This document shows, in pieces, positions 8,775 through 16,750 of a DNA stretch of 64,000 bases; the stretch's first letter is position 1; each line of letters begins with the position of its first letter. Under the pieces are notes generated by a model. It worked only from the letters and a program-made list of their open reading frames with translations, was not told the DNA's origin and did no database searches. A program made the position numbers and the translations under genes. The stretch is from GCA-2711565 sp963664245 (GTDB taxonomy: Bacteria > Bacteroidota > Bacteroidia > Bacteroidales > GCA-2711565), in assembly GCA_963664245.1 (NCBI GenBank), contig OY760934.1, forward strand, positions 2,418,001 to 2,482,000, in the 5' to 3' direction.

Positions 8775-10505
8775 CTATTGCGCCATCTGTCTTTCAACCA
8801 TTCTGGAGAAAATGCCTTTTTGTGATTGTAATTTTTCGGGAGAGCCGCTTTCGGCAACGGTTCCGTTTGCAAGCACCACAATTTTATTGGCATTAGCAAC
8901 GGTACGCATACGGTGAGCAATAATCAATACCGTTTTGTTTTTAACCAGTTCTGAAATGCCTGCCTGTATTTTTGTTTCGTTTTCCACATCGAGTGAGGCG
9001 GTAGCTTCGTCGAGCAGAACGATAGGAGCATCTTTTAGCAAAGCACGGGCAATGGAAATACGTTGACGTTCACCTCCCGAAAGCGTTTCGCCGTTTTCGC
9101 CAATAACGGTATCATAACCTTGTGGCATTTTTTGAATAAAGTCGTCGCATTGCGCCATTTTAGCAACTTGCATAATTTCTTTGTCGGTAGCATCACGTTT
9201 TCCGATTCGAATGTTGTCTTTTATCGAAGCATTGAACAAAACAACATCCTGAAAAACAATGGCGTAATTTTTCAATAAGGTCTCTGGGTTAATTTTACTG
9301 ATGTCGTGACCGCCCAGGGTTATTTTACCGTTACTGGTATCCCAGAAACGTGCAGCCAATTTTGCTGAGGTACTTTTTCCTCCACCTGAAGGGCCGACTA
9401 AAGCAGTAATTTCGCCTTGTTTTGCAGTAAACGACACTTTGTTTAAAACTTGTTTGCCTTCTTCGTAAGCAAAATCGACATTACGGAATTCTATATCGTA
9501 ATTATCCGGATCAAATTTTTCTGTTCCTTGTTGAATCGGCATTGCCTGCATCTCGTTCATTCGGTTAATGCGAACGTTGAGGTATAACAGAGCTGCAAGA
9601 TTGTTAAACACTTCGTTTATGGGATTATAAATGCTTGCTGAAATCATGAGGAAAATAAAATAAACAAACAGGCTAACACTCCCTGATGCCACTAAATTTG
9701 CTCCAATAATAATAACACCTGCCAACCCCAGTTTCAGAAAACTTTGAGCACTGTTTACCATTGCTCCTGTAAATAGCTCTCCACTTATCAGGTGCTTTTC
9801 ATACACATCAATAGTGGAGTCCAATTCTTTGGCATAATCCTCTTCCTGGTTGTAAGATTTCATTTCTTGAATGGTGTCTAAACCTTCCTGTATTTTTTCG
9901 CTTACATTACGTTTGGTTTGGTATCCGGCTTTATTTTCTTTGTCTATTCTTTTTTTTGCAATAAAAAGTATTCCTACTGCAAGAGGAACTACCCAAAACA
10001 AAGCCAACGACAATTGCCAATTGTAAAAAGATAAGCCTATTGCGACCAAAATTATACTGATGATAGAGGCGAATAATTGAGGCACAGCGTGCGAAAAGGT
10101 ATGCTCTAAATCGGTATTGTCATCCATTATGGTTGAAGTGAGGTCGGAGAGATTTTTCTCGCCAAAGAAAGCCAAGGGCAATTTGCGAAGCTTTTCTGCA
10201 AGGGAAATACGGCGGTTGGCACTTTCTTCATAAACAGTAGAAAATGTGCTTTTGTATTGTATCATTGCAATAATAAACATGATCAGCATAAAGCCTAAGC
10301 CAAGCAGTATGTAATACCAAAATCCATGAGTGATGGTTGTTGATGGGTTAATCACTTTGTTTAAATATTCTTCGAGAAAAAGGAATATGAAAACTGCGGG
10401 AAGCATTAATGCAATGTTGAACAATGTTGTTGCTAATGTTCCTTTTATAAAGTCTTTTGCTCCTTTTTCTGACAGAGCAAATTTTCGTTGAATTATATTA
10501 AGCAT
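8775..10505 (-). CDS. ABC exporter half-transporter, subunit B of a heterodimer (IrtB/YbtQ-like)
   Basis: The 576-residue protein fuses an N-terminal six-helix exporter domain (about 15-315) to a C-terminal ATPase. The ATPase has Walker A GPSGGGKST (about 373), signature LSGGERQRISIARAL, Walker B IVLLDEATASLD and H-loop IIAHR. The N-terminus (FALSEKGAKDFIKGT) is typical of one member of TetR-linked half-transporter pairs related to YbtPQ/IrtAB. Its start overlaps the end of the upstream ABC gene by 8 bp, so the two are translationally coupled and very likely act as a heterodimer. Related pairs move siderophores or drugs; the direction and substrate here are not proven. Confidence 0.8.
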   Translation of the reverse strand: MLNIIQRKFALSEKGAKDFIKGTLATTLFNIALMLPAVFIFLFLEEYLNKVINPSTTITHGFWYYILLGLGFMLIMFIIAMIQYKSTFSTVYEESANRRISLAEKLRKLPLAFFGEKNLSDLTSTIMDDNTDLEHTFSHAVPQLFASIISIILVAIGLSFYNWQLSLALFWVVPLAVGILFIAKKRIDKENKAGYQTKRNVSEKIQEGLDTIQEMKSYNQEEDYAKELDSTIDVYEKHLISGELFTGAMVNSAQSFLKLGLAGVIIIGANLVASGSVSLFVYFIFLMISASIYNPINEVFNNLAALLYLNVRINRMNEMQAMPIQQGTEKFDPDNYDIEFRNVDFAYEEGKQVLNKVSFTAKQGEITALVGPSGGGKSTSAKLAARFWDTSNGKITLGGHDISKINPETLLKNYAIVFQDVVLFNASIKDNIRIGKRDATDKEIMQVAKMAQCDDFIQKMPQGYDTVIGENGETLSGGERQRISIARALLKDAPIVLLDEATASLDVENETKIQAGISELVKNKTVLIIAHRMRTVANANKIVVLANGTVAESGSPEKLQSQKGIFSRMVERQMAQ

Positions 10506-12270
10506 TGCAAACCTCCATTCCGATTGTCCATTGAACAGACTGTTGATATTCGTTCCACATTTTTGTATAAACCCCTTGTTTTATAAGTAATTCGTTATGA
10601 TTTCCCTGTTCTACAATTTGTCCTTCGTTAATGACAAGAATAGTATCGGCATTCTGAACGCTAGTTAATCGGTGTGCAATCATTAGCACGGTTTTTCCTT
10701 GTGCAAGTACGCCAAAGGCTTTTTGTATGAGATGTTCGTTTTCGGGGTCGGTAAAAGCGGTAGCTTCATCAAGAACTACAATAGGCGCATTTTTTAAAAT
10801 AGCTCTTGCCAACACAATACGTTGCTGTTCTCCGCCCGAAAGATATGTTCCTTCTGTTCCTATTTTGGTATGTAAGCCATCCGGTAGACGGTCGATAATC
10901 TCGCGGCATTGAGCCATATCAACAACACGGTTCACCTCGTCCAATGATGCATCATGATTTCCGTATTTTATATTTTCCAGAAGAGTGGTTTTAAATAATT
11001 TTGTGTTTTGAAAAACAAATGAAATGTTCTCCATTAATTCTTTATGTTCAATTTCTTTGACATTGATTCCACCAATAAGAACTTCGCCCTCATTAGCATC
11101 CCAAAAACGGGGAACAAGTCGGGCAATGGTTGTTTTTCCTCCACCAGAAGCACCTACTAAAGCGACTGTTTTTCCTCTCGGAATAGTAAAACTGATATTA
11201 TCGACAGCCTTTTTATTTGCACAGGGATAACTGAATGAAACTTTGTTGAATTTAATATCGAAATGCTTCATTGGTAACGGATTACTAGAAACAGGTAACG
11301 GTTCAGTTGATAATAGATTATCTAAACGTTCAATAGCTTCTTTGGCCTGTCCAAATGCTTGATTCATATACATACTTCGCATTACACTTTGAGAGAAAAT
11401 TGGAGCAATAAGTATGTAGAGAAACATGTTTAAAATAACAAGAGCCGGATTACTCGCAGAGCCAATCAATAGAATAGCAGTAGGTACAATGAAATATGCA
11501 AATCCGTTGATAAGTACTGTGTACAGAGACATTGGAAATTGCCATAAATTTGTGTAATTCATTACCATTTCTTTGTACTTAACAATACTGTTGTAGAAAT
11601 TTTTAAATGAAAATACCGTTTGCTGAAATACTTTTACAACTGGAACGCCACGTACATATTCAACGGCTTCGGTATTCATTTCTTCGAGGGAATCCATATA
11701 GTTTCTCATGAACATCCGTCCCCTTGCACCCATCATAAAGCTCATTAATCCCATTGAAAGGACGATTGGTAATATACAAGCTAATCCCAATCGCCAGTCG
11801 AAAACGAAAATAAGTACGGCTGCTGTGATGGGCATAACAATAGTTGCTGCAGAATCGGGCAATTGGTGTGCTAAAAAACTATGTGTAATACTGGCGTTGT
11901 CGTCAATTATTTTGCGGATACGACCGCTAGTGTTATTATCGAAAAATCCGAGAGGCATACGCACAATTTTTTTCATAGCATATCGGCGCATATTGGTTTC
12001 GGTACGGAATGCTGCTAAATGTGAAAATGTAAGTGCAGCAAAATAAATCAGAATGCTTCCAATAGCCAGTACGGCAGCCCACCAGGCGTAGATTTGCACC
12101 ATTGTTGACGATGTGATTTTTCCCGCTACAATAAATTCACGAATGATAAACCACACCAGAATGTATGGTATCATTGCAATTAAGGCACTTAGTGCAGATA
12201 ATCCTAATGATAGCGGAAGTAATGCCTTCCTGCCTGTCATATAGGTTTTAAGTTTTGATAATGTATTCAT
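10498..12270 (-). CDS. ABC exporter half-transporter, subunit A of a heterodimer (IrtA/YbtP-like)
   Basis: The 590-residue protein has an exporter-type membrane domain (about 15-320) and a C-terminal ATPase with Walker A GASGGGKTT (about 373), signature LSGGEQQRIVLARAI and Walker B IVVLDEATAFTDPENE. The DEATAF-DPENE wording is one I associate with the IrtAB/YbtPQ siderophore-type ABC subgroup. It is the first structural gene after the TetR regulator. Its promoter region (12300-12345) contains a copy of the proposed TetR operator, so its expression is probably repressed until a ligand is bound. Confidence 0.8.
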   Translation of the reverse strand: MNTLSKLKTYMTGRKALLPLSLGLSALSALIAMIPYILVWFIIREFIVAGKITSSTMVQIYAWWAAVLAIGSILIYFAALTFSHLAAFRTETNMRRYAMKKIVRMPLGFFDNNTSGRIRKIIDDNASITHSFLAHQLPDSAATIVMPITAAVLIFVFDWRLGLACILPIVLSMGLMSFMMGARGRMFMRNYMDSLEEMNTEAVEYVRGVPVVKVFQQTVFSFKNFYNSIVKYKEMVMNYTNLWQFPMSLYTVLINGFAYFIVPTAILLIGSASNPALVILNMFLYILIAPIFSQSVMRSMYMNQAFGQAKEAIERLDNLLSTEPLPVSSNPLPMKHFDIKFNKVSFSYPCANKKAVDNISFTIPRGKTVALVGASGGGKTTIARLVPRFWDANEGEVLIGGINVKEIEHKELMENISFVFQNTKLFKTTLLENIKYGNHDASLDEVNRVVDMAQCREIIDRLPDGLHTKIGTEGTYLSGGEQQRIVLARAILKNAPIVVLDEATAFTDPENEHLIQKAFGVLAQGKTVLMIAHRLTSVQNADTILVINEGQIVEQGNHNELLIKQGVYTKMWNEYQQSVQWTIGMEVCNA

Positions 12271-12345
12271 ATCTTAATTTTTTATGTTTTTTTAATCTCT
12301 GTCAAAAAAGAACGATGTTCAGTTTTGTTCAAAAAAATAATCCGA
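12271..12345 (-). promoter_or_regulatory. Promoter region of the export operon
   Basis: On the minus strand TTTG, 19 bp, then CTTTTTTG matches the spacing of Bacteroidota promoters. The operator at 12310-12320 fills the spacer. The A of TA in the -7 box is missing, so the promoter is probably weak or needs induction. Confidence 0.45.
12310..12320. promoter_or_regulatory. Candidate TetR operator in the ABC-operon promoter
   Basis: GAACGATGTTC (arms GAAC/GTTC, 3-nt centre) lies 40 bp upstream of the first ABC gene. On the minus strand it falls between a TTTG (-33-like) and a CTTTTTTG (-7-like) box separated by 19 bp, so a bound repressor would block polymerase. The same arms and spacing recur upstream of the TetR gene at 13010-13022. 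Confidence 0.5.
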
Positions 12346-12966
12346 TTAAGGATTATTGATGTTCATGACACTTTTCCAACCTGCTGTGGAATAGCGCATA
12401 TATTCAGTTATAAACTGTTCTAGTTCAGCCTGGGTTAAATGGTGCATAACCAGCTCTGATATACTACTGATAAACCACGAACTCATTATATGTATAAAGA
12501 AGTCTGATATATCAACATTAACCGTCGGATATTTTTGCTTGAGTATTTTCATATACTCCTTCCCAATTTTAGTTTGTCTTTCTATCCACTCTTCACGAAA
12601 GTTTTCGAGCTGAGACCCTGCTGATTTAAAGAGCAACAAACGAAAATCATCTTTATGATTATCCACTAAATTGACAAAGATCCCAATTTGAGAACATACA
12701 TATTCTTCGGAATTGAGAATATACAAATCAATCCCCTCAGGACAATTATGTTCTGCCATAACATTATCTAAATCACTAAGTAATCCAGATAAAACCTCCC
12801 TGAAAATTTCGTCTTTATTTTTGAAGTAATTATAAATGTTACTCAATCCTACATCAGCCTTTTGAGCTATAGTTCGCATAGAGGTGTCTTTAAATCCATT
12901 ATCAAAAAATTCTTTACGAGCTACTTGTAGAATTATTTTTCGTATGTCGTCTTTTTGTATTTGCAT
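12346..12966 (-). CDS. TetR/AcrR family regulator of the export island
   Basis: The 206-residue product has the TetR helix-turn-helix at about 28-50 (TSMRTIAQKADVGLSNIYNYFKNKDEI, of which the recognition helix is VGLSNIYNYF), followed by an all-helical ligand-binding domain. It is encoded directly upstream of the ABC pair on the same strand, with a 75-bp gap that holds a promoter and operator for the ABC genes. A second operator lies in its own promoter, so it probably represses itself and the island. The ligand is unknown, probably the molecule exported by the operon. Confidence 0.85.
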   Translation of the reverse strand: MQIQKDDIRKIILQVARKEFFDNGFKDTSMRTIAQKADVGLSNIYNYFKNKDEIFREVLSGLLSDLDNVMAEHNCPEGIDLYILNSEEYVCSQIGIFVNLVDNHKDDFRLLLFKSAGSQLENFREEWIERQTKIGKEYMKILKQKYPTVNVDISDFFIHIMSSWFISSISELVMHHLTQAELEQFITEYMRYSTAGWKSVMNINNP

Positions 12967-13009
12967 AGTTGATTTTGGCTTTTGGCTATTTATTTTACGA
13001 TGTAAAAAT

Positions 13010-13022
13010 AGAACAGTGTTCT
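13010..13022. promoter_or_regulatory. Candidate TetR operator in the tetR promoter
   Basis: AGAACAGTGTTCT is a perfect 6-bp inverted repeat around one central base, 44 bp upstream of the TetR start. On the minus strand it sits between TTG (-33-like) and TATTTTTA (-7-like) with about 20 bp between them. The arms GAAC/GTTC match the site at 12310-12320. Confidence 0.55.
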
Positions 13023-13176
13023 TTATTACACAATCCCTATTTGTTGTGATTTGTATTTGGAAAAAACTATTAGATATGGGGGGAGTGTGGTGTAGAAGAA
13101 ACAGCTCTTTTGCTATTGGAGTTAGAGTAATATTTTACTTATTTATAGTTTTATTATCCTAGGTAATGGTTAAAAC
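13023..13176. other. Spacer between tetR promoter and IS200 element
   Basis: No ORF, RNA gene or clear signal was seen here. It joins the island regulator to the IS200/IS605 left-end hairpin. Confidence 0.4.
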
Positions 13177-13721
13177 CCTGCAATTTCATTGCAGTTACTT
13201 TAGTTTCTATAAATTATTTAGTTTTACGGTATGGAGAGTAATAGAAAGAGTTCCCATACGGTAAGTAGGATGACAGCACACATCGTTTGGGTGACCAAGT
13301 ATCGGTATCATGTGCTGAGGGGGGACGTTCAGGTTCGTTGCCGTGATTTGGTAATACAGATATGTAATGCTGAGAATGTTCAGATACTGAAGGGTGTAGT
13401 GAGCAAGGATCACGTTCATCTGCATGTTGAGTATGCACCCTCATTGAGTATAAGCCACTTGGTAAAGAAGCTAAAGGGGCGCACATCAAGGTTGCTCCAA
13501 CAGGAGTTTCCCGCCTTGGGAAAACAGTATTGGGGTCAGCATTTCTGGGCAGTTGGTTATGGAGTATGGAGCACAGGAAATATAACCGATGAAATGGTGC
13601 AGGATTATCTTGAGCACCATCGGGATAAGCCCAACGCCCAGTCGGGTAACTGGATATTAGAATGAGGTTAAAAAATTTCATTTTTTACCGCTCTTACAAC
13701 CTATGGATTTACAATCCATAG
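13177..13721 (+). mobile_element. IS200/IS605-type insertion sequence, tnpA only
   Basis: A single Y1 transposase gene is bracketed by subterminal hairpins typical of this family, which has no terminal inverted repeats. The left hairpin is CTGCAAT-TTC-ATTGCAG at 13177-13193. The right hairpin is CTATGGATT-TAC-AATCCATAG at 13701-13721. No tnpB/IscB gene is present, so it is of the IS200 subgroup. True ends should lie some tens of bases outside the hairpins and are not fixed from sequence alone. Confidence 0.75.
13231..13665 (+). CDS. tnpA: IS200/IS605 family transposase TnpA
   Basis: The 144-residue product is full length for a Y1 HUH transposase. The metal-binding HUH pair is in DHVHLHVEY (His61 and His63), and the catalytic tyrosine is Tyr126 in EMVQDYLEHH. 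The hallmark AHIVWVTKYR near the N-terminus and YWGQHFWAVGYGV in the second half are also present. No internal stop or frameshift is seen, so the enzyme may be active. It works on single-stranded DNA and recognises the flanking hairpins. Confidence 0.92.
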   Translation: MESNRKSSHTVSRMTAHIVWVTKYRYHVLRGDVQVRCRDLVIQICNAENVQILKGVVSKDHVHLHVEYAPSLSISHLVKKLKGRTSRLLQQEFPALGKQYWGQHFWAVGYGVWSTGNITDEMVQDYLEHHRDKPNAQSGNWILE

Positions 13722-13802
13722 TGGTTTAGTTTCCAATAGCAAATGTTCTGTTTGTTTGGTCGCTGTTTATTGAAAACTCGAACTAAAATCTAATTGCCTG
13801 AT

Positions 13803-13848
13803 AAAAAGTGAAGAGAAAATAAATTTCTTTTCAAATTTACCACTTTTT
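13803..13848. terminator. Possible stem-loop terminator
   Basis: AAAAAGTG (13803-13810) pairs with CACTTTTT (13841-13848), with further imperfect pairing inside. It lies about 35 bp beyond the 3' end of the minus-strand gene at 13884. The stem is AT-rich and interrupted, so confidence is low. Confidence 0.35.
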
Positions 13849-13883
13849 GCCCTATGTTTTTTATTGCGTGTTGTAGTCCGTAA

Positions 13884-14207
13884 TTACTTAATTTTCGTTG
13901 ACTTTATATCTTTTTTCTCTGAAAAAACAATCTCATTAATCAATTCTTTGTTTTTTAAAACAGTATCACTCATATCACTTTGTTTTTGAATTACATTATT
14001 CAGCCTTTCAATAATTTCTGGGCTATAATCCTTATTATGGTCTTGAACTAAAAATATTATACTAATTGTACCATAAACAAGTCCAATTATTGCAATAATA
14101 AAAGCAATCACATTTAATCTATTCAGTTTTTTGCTTTGTTTGTGCTGTTCAATTGATATTTTATTAATTTTATGTTCTTCTTCCAGTCGAGATGAACCAA
14201 TTATCAA
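13884..14207 (-). pseudogene. Small membrane protein, probably 5'-truncated or frameshifted
   Basis: The open frame gives 107 residues with one or two membrane segments (NVIAFIIAIIGLVYGTISIIFLV, written here as one hydrophobic block at about 32-54) and a coiled, lysine-rich tail. It has only a TTG as possible start. Another minus-strand frame just upstream (from about 14345 down to 14220) reads NNVPPFFEWSYGNELELWF and then MERVIQDIKAK, and would join this one in register after a one-base change near 14220. The gene is therefore probably broken, or the assembly has an indel. Family not recognised. Confidence 0.45.
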
Positions 14208-14451
14208 ATCAACCTCACTTTGCTTTAATGTCTTGAATTACTCTCTCCATTTTTTTAATAAGAAACCATAATTCCAATTCATTCCCATATGACCATTCAA
14301 AGAATGGCGGGACATTATTGAGTTTTTGGGGATCCCCCTCTGTTTAAATATTGGAAAGTCAATTTTTATTGAGAATGGACTATATGTGGACTTTTTATAT
14401 AAACAAAAAATCGCAAAGCATTTATTAAAAATACTTTACGATTTAAATTAG

Positions 14452-14525
14452 TGGAGCATATCGGAGTCGAACCGATGACCTCTTGACTGCCAGTCAAACG
14501 CTCTAGCCAACTGAGCTAATGCCCC
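14452..14525 (-). tRNA. tRNA-Ala (anticodon GGC)
   Basis: The minus strand folds as a 74-nt cloverleaf: acceptor GGGGCAT/ATGCTCC, D-arm GCTC-AGTTGGCT-AGAGC, anticodon stem TTTGA/TCAAG around loop CTGGCAG (anticodon GGC), T-arm ATCGG-TTCGACT-CCGAT and discriminator A. CCA is not encoded. A TATTTTTG -7-like box on the minus strand at 14550-14557 lies 25 bp upstream and probably drives it. Confidence 0.93.
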
Positions 14526-14549
14526 AAAAAGTAAAAAACTTTCGAAGTG

Positions 14550-14557
14550 CAAAAATA
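14550..14557 (-). promoter_or_regulatory. -7 box for tRNA-Ala
   Basis: TATTTTTG on the minus strand fits the Bacteroidota TAnnTTTG consensus and ends 25 bp before the tRNA 5' end. Confidence 0.5.
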
Positions 14558-14599
14558 TAAATATTTCCTACATTTACGCTCTTATCCTAAATTTTTTTA

Positions 14600-15157
14600 A
14601 TGAAACGACTTTTTTTAGCCATCAAAATATTGCCAACCGATAATTTTATGGATGTTTATTCGTCTTTAAAAAATGAATTGAAACATGAAAAAATTAAATG
14701 GGTTGAACCGTATAACCTGCATTTAACCCTGAAGTTTTTTGGTGAAACTGAAGATGAAAAGATTGATTCAATTATTGAAAAGATTTCGGAGTCTGTCAGC
14801 CGAACCGAACAATTCTCCTTTGAAGTTGAAGAAATCGGGATATTTGGCAGCAGCTATAATCCCAAGGTTTTGTGGGCAGGGATTTCCTGTTCGAAAAATA
14901 TTATTAACCTTGAAAACTTAATATCGGAAGGGCTTAGTGAAATAGGTTACGTTAAAGACCGTCAAAATTTTGTACCGCATTTAACTCTGGGGCGGATTAA
15001 ATATTTATCGGATAAAACCTTATTCCAATCAATAGCTGATGATTATAAAAACGAATATTTCCAAGAACAAAAAGTAAGTGAATTGTATTTGTTCGAAAGC
15101 ATATTAAAAAAAGAAGGACCGCAATATAGTATTGTAAAATCGTTTCCTCTAAGATAA
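14600..15157 (+). CDS. thpR: RNA 2',3'-cyclic phosphodiesterase
   Basis: The 185-residue product is a 2H phosphoesterase with both catalytic HxTx motifs: HLTLKFFG (His41) and PHLTLGR (His127). The start MKRLFLAIKI is typical of ThpR/LigT proteins, which hydrolyse 2',3'-cyclic phosphate ends of RNA and can join tRNA halves in vitro. Length is normal for the family. The gene stands alone and ends at a bidirectional stem-loop terminator. Confidence 0.88.
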   Translation: MKRLFLAIKILPTDNFMDVYSSLKNELKHEKIKWVEPYNLHLTLKFFGETEDEKIDSIIEKISESVSRTEQFSFEVEEIGIFGSSYNPKVLWAGISCSKNIINLENLISEGLSEIGYVKDRQNFVPHLTLGRIKYLSDKTLFQSIADDYKNEYFQEQKVSELYLFESILKKEGPQYSIVKSFPLR

Positions 15158-15187
15158 AAAAAGGGAGTTTTACAACCCCCTTTTTTT
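15156..15187. terminator. Bidirectional rho-independent terminator
   Basis: An A-rich run, GGGAGTT, a TTAC loop, AACCCCC and a T run form a stem with one A/C mismatch. It separates the convergent thpR and DUF6249-like genes. Confidence 0.75.
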
Positions 15188-15203
15188 ATCTTTTTAAGTA
15201 TCC

Positions 15204-15539
15204 TTATAAGCCTTTATTTTCCTTTTTTTCAATGAAGTAATTGATGATTAGCCCCAATCCTCCAAATAAAAAGATCATTGAAAAATATGCCACTTCTTCT
15301 TGTAAACGAGTGTAAGCTTCAAGGATGTTTCCTAAAAGAATACCAATGGCAACACCTACAAATAGCATCCCGAATTTTAATGCTGTAGAGCTGTTTTTCT
15401 TGGTTATGAAATAGTTTGCGTCTGCGCCTTTTTCCAGCAGAGCCATTCTTTCTTTTCTTCTTATGCCTAAATAAACAATTGCGTATATGAAACCAAAGAT
15501 TACCGCTATTATTAATGAGGCAGCTATTCCGTCATGCAT
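15204..15539 (-). CDS. DUF6249-like small membrane protein
   Basis: The 111-residue product has a first membrane helix at about 7-25, a cytoplasmic stretch with RRKERMALLEKGADANYF, and two more helices (about 53-72 and 82-101). The RKERMALIEKG-type motif after the first helix is the mark of DUF6249 proteins, which in Bacteroidota are commonly encoded next to an ECF sigma factor, as here (divergently). Role unknown; it may act in the same stress-response module. Confidence 0.65.
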   Translation of the reverse strand: MHDGIAASLIIAVIFGFIYAIVYLGIRRKERMALLEKGADANYFITKKNSSTALKFGMLFVGVAIGILLGNILEAYTRLQEEVAYFSMIFLFGGLGLIINYFIEKKENKGL

Positions 15540-15697
15540 TTTCTTCTGTTTTTAATTAATAATTTTTTTATCTACTTCTATGACGCTAATTTTTTTTCCA
15601 GGTTACAAAACGGAATCTAATTTAGTGATTTATTGAACGCCATTTTCTTTTTTTATATATTGTAACCATCTTTAATGAGTGGCGTCTAAAAACATGA

Positions 15698-16273
15698 ATG
15701 ATGCAACAAAAAGATATATACTATATTGATAAAGTGTTGAATGGCGATAGTGGATCTTTTGCCGTATTGGTAAATCGCTATAAAAATATGGTGTTTACCA
15801 TTGTTAAACGGATTTTGAAAAGCCACGAAGATGCTGAAGAAGTTGCACAGGATGTATTTATTAAGGCGTATCAATCGTTGAATAAATTTAAGAAAGAAGC
15901 AAAATTCTCTACTTGGTTATACCGGATTGCCTTTAATACGGCGGTTTCAAAAACCAGGAAGAAAAAATTTGAAGTCTCGGCAATTGATGATAATATGGTA
16001 GAAAATTACACCCATGATGATTTGGTTGAAGAACTTGATGAATTTGCTTACGAGGATCGAAAAAAATATTTTGAAAATGCCTTAAAAAAGATACCACAAG
16101 AAGATGCTTTGTTACTTACCATGTTTTACATGGAAGAACAAACCATCGAAGAGATAAGTACGGTCACTGGCTTATCGGCATCAAATGTTAAAGTAAAATT
16201 GCACCGTATTCGAAAAAAATTATATCAAACAATTGACGAAATGATTAAATTAAGGGTTGGAGAAACCCTTTAA
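15698..16273 (+). CDS. ECF-type RNA polymerase sigma factor
   Basis: The 191-residue product has region 2 at about 20-90 (FAVLVNRYKNMVFTIVKRIL, then DAEEVAQDVFIKAYQSLNKF and FSTWLYRIAFNTA) and region 4 at about 130-182 (LLTMFYMEEQTIEEIS, then SASNVKVKLHRIRKKL). It directs RNA polymerase to a small regulon. The next gene, 14 bp downstream, encodes a one- or two-helix membrane protein that is a candidate anti-sigma factor. ATG at 15698 is followed by a second in-frame ATG, and either could be used. Confidence 0.9.
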   Translation: MMQQKDIYYIDKVLNGDSGSFAVLVNRYKNMVFTIVKRILKSHEDAEEVAQDVFIKAYQSLNKFKKEAKFSTWLYRIAFNTAVSKTRKKKFEVSAIDDNMVENYTHDDLVEELDEFAYEDRKKYFENALKKIPQEDALLLTMFYMEEQTIEEISTVTGLSASNVKVKLHRIRKKLYQTIDEMIKLRVGETL

Positions 16274-16275
16274 AA

Positions 16276-16282
16276 AAGGAGG
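16276..16282 (+). promoter_or_regulatory. Strong Shine-Dalgarno site
   Basis: AAGGAGG lies 5 nt before the ATG at 16288. Such a perfect site is unusual among the genes of this window, most of which lack one, and probably sets the translation ratio of the putative anti-sigma protein against the sigma factor. Confidence 0.55.
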
Positions 16283-16287
16283 TTGAA

Positions 16288-16722
16288 ATGGGAAACAATG
16301 AAAATTTAAAAGATGATTTCTTGAAAGGGATGTTCAAAAAGTCTTCTTTAGAAAGTCCTTCAGATGATTTTACAGCTACTGTAATGAACCGTATACAGAC
16401 AGAAGTTGTACAACGCGCGGAAGACAGTAAGCCAATTATTGAAACAAAATACTGGATCATTATAATTTCGGGAATTCTTGTTGCAGCTTATGTTTTGTTT
16501 CAGATGGATTGGTCTTTTCTGGAAACACTATTTGCTTCGGTAAATATTGACGCTGTTGAATTGCCAAAAGTTTCATTTTCTTTCTTGGATGGCATAAAAG
16601 ATCTTTTAAGCGGCATACAAATCCCGTCTATACTTTTAATTGTAATCGCGGCGATAGCTTCGTTATTTACCATTGATCGTATTTTAAAACAACGAATGAA
16701 TTTAAACCTGCTTTTCTTTTAG
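16288..16722 (+). CDS. Putative membrane anti-sigma or sigma-associated protein
   Basis: The 144-residue product has a soluble N-terminus of about 50 residues (LKDDFLKGMFKKSSLESPSDDFTATVMNRI), then a membrane helix (about 52-70) and a second near the C-terminus (about 108-130). The N-terminal pattern SPSDDFTATVMNRI is common in small Bacteroidota proteins encoded directly after ECF sigma factors. No zinc-binding HxxxCxxC motif is visible, so a ZAS-type anti-sigma is not supported. The role is inferred from position and membrane topology. Confidence 0.5.
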   Translation: MGNNENLKDDFLKGMFKKSSLESPSDDFTATVMNRIQTEVVQRAEDSKPIIETKYWIIIISGILVAAYVLFQMDWSFLETLFASVNIDAVELPKVSFSFLDGIKDLLSGIQIPSILLIVIAAIASLFTIDRILKQRMNLNLLFF

Positions 16723-16750
16723 TTTTCTATATTTATAGAAAATTGAAGAA

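Noticed and set aside
13214..13681. A 155-codon minus-strand frame over the IS200 transposase gene
   Set aside because: The plus-strand frame carries the full HUH and Tyr motifs; the minus frame is a shadow.
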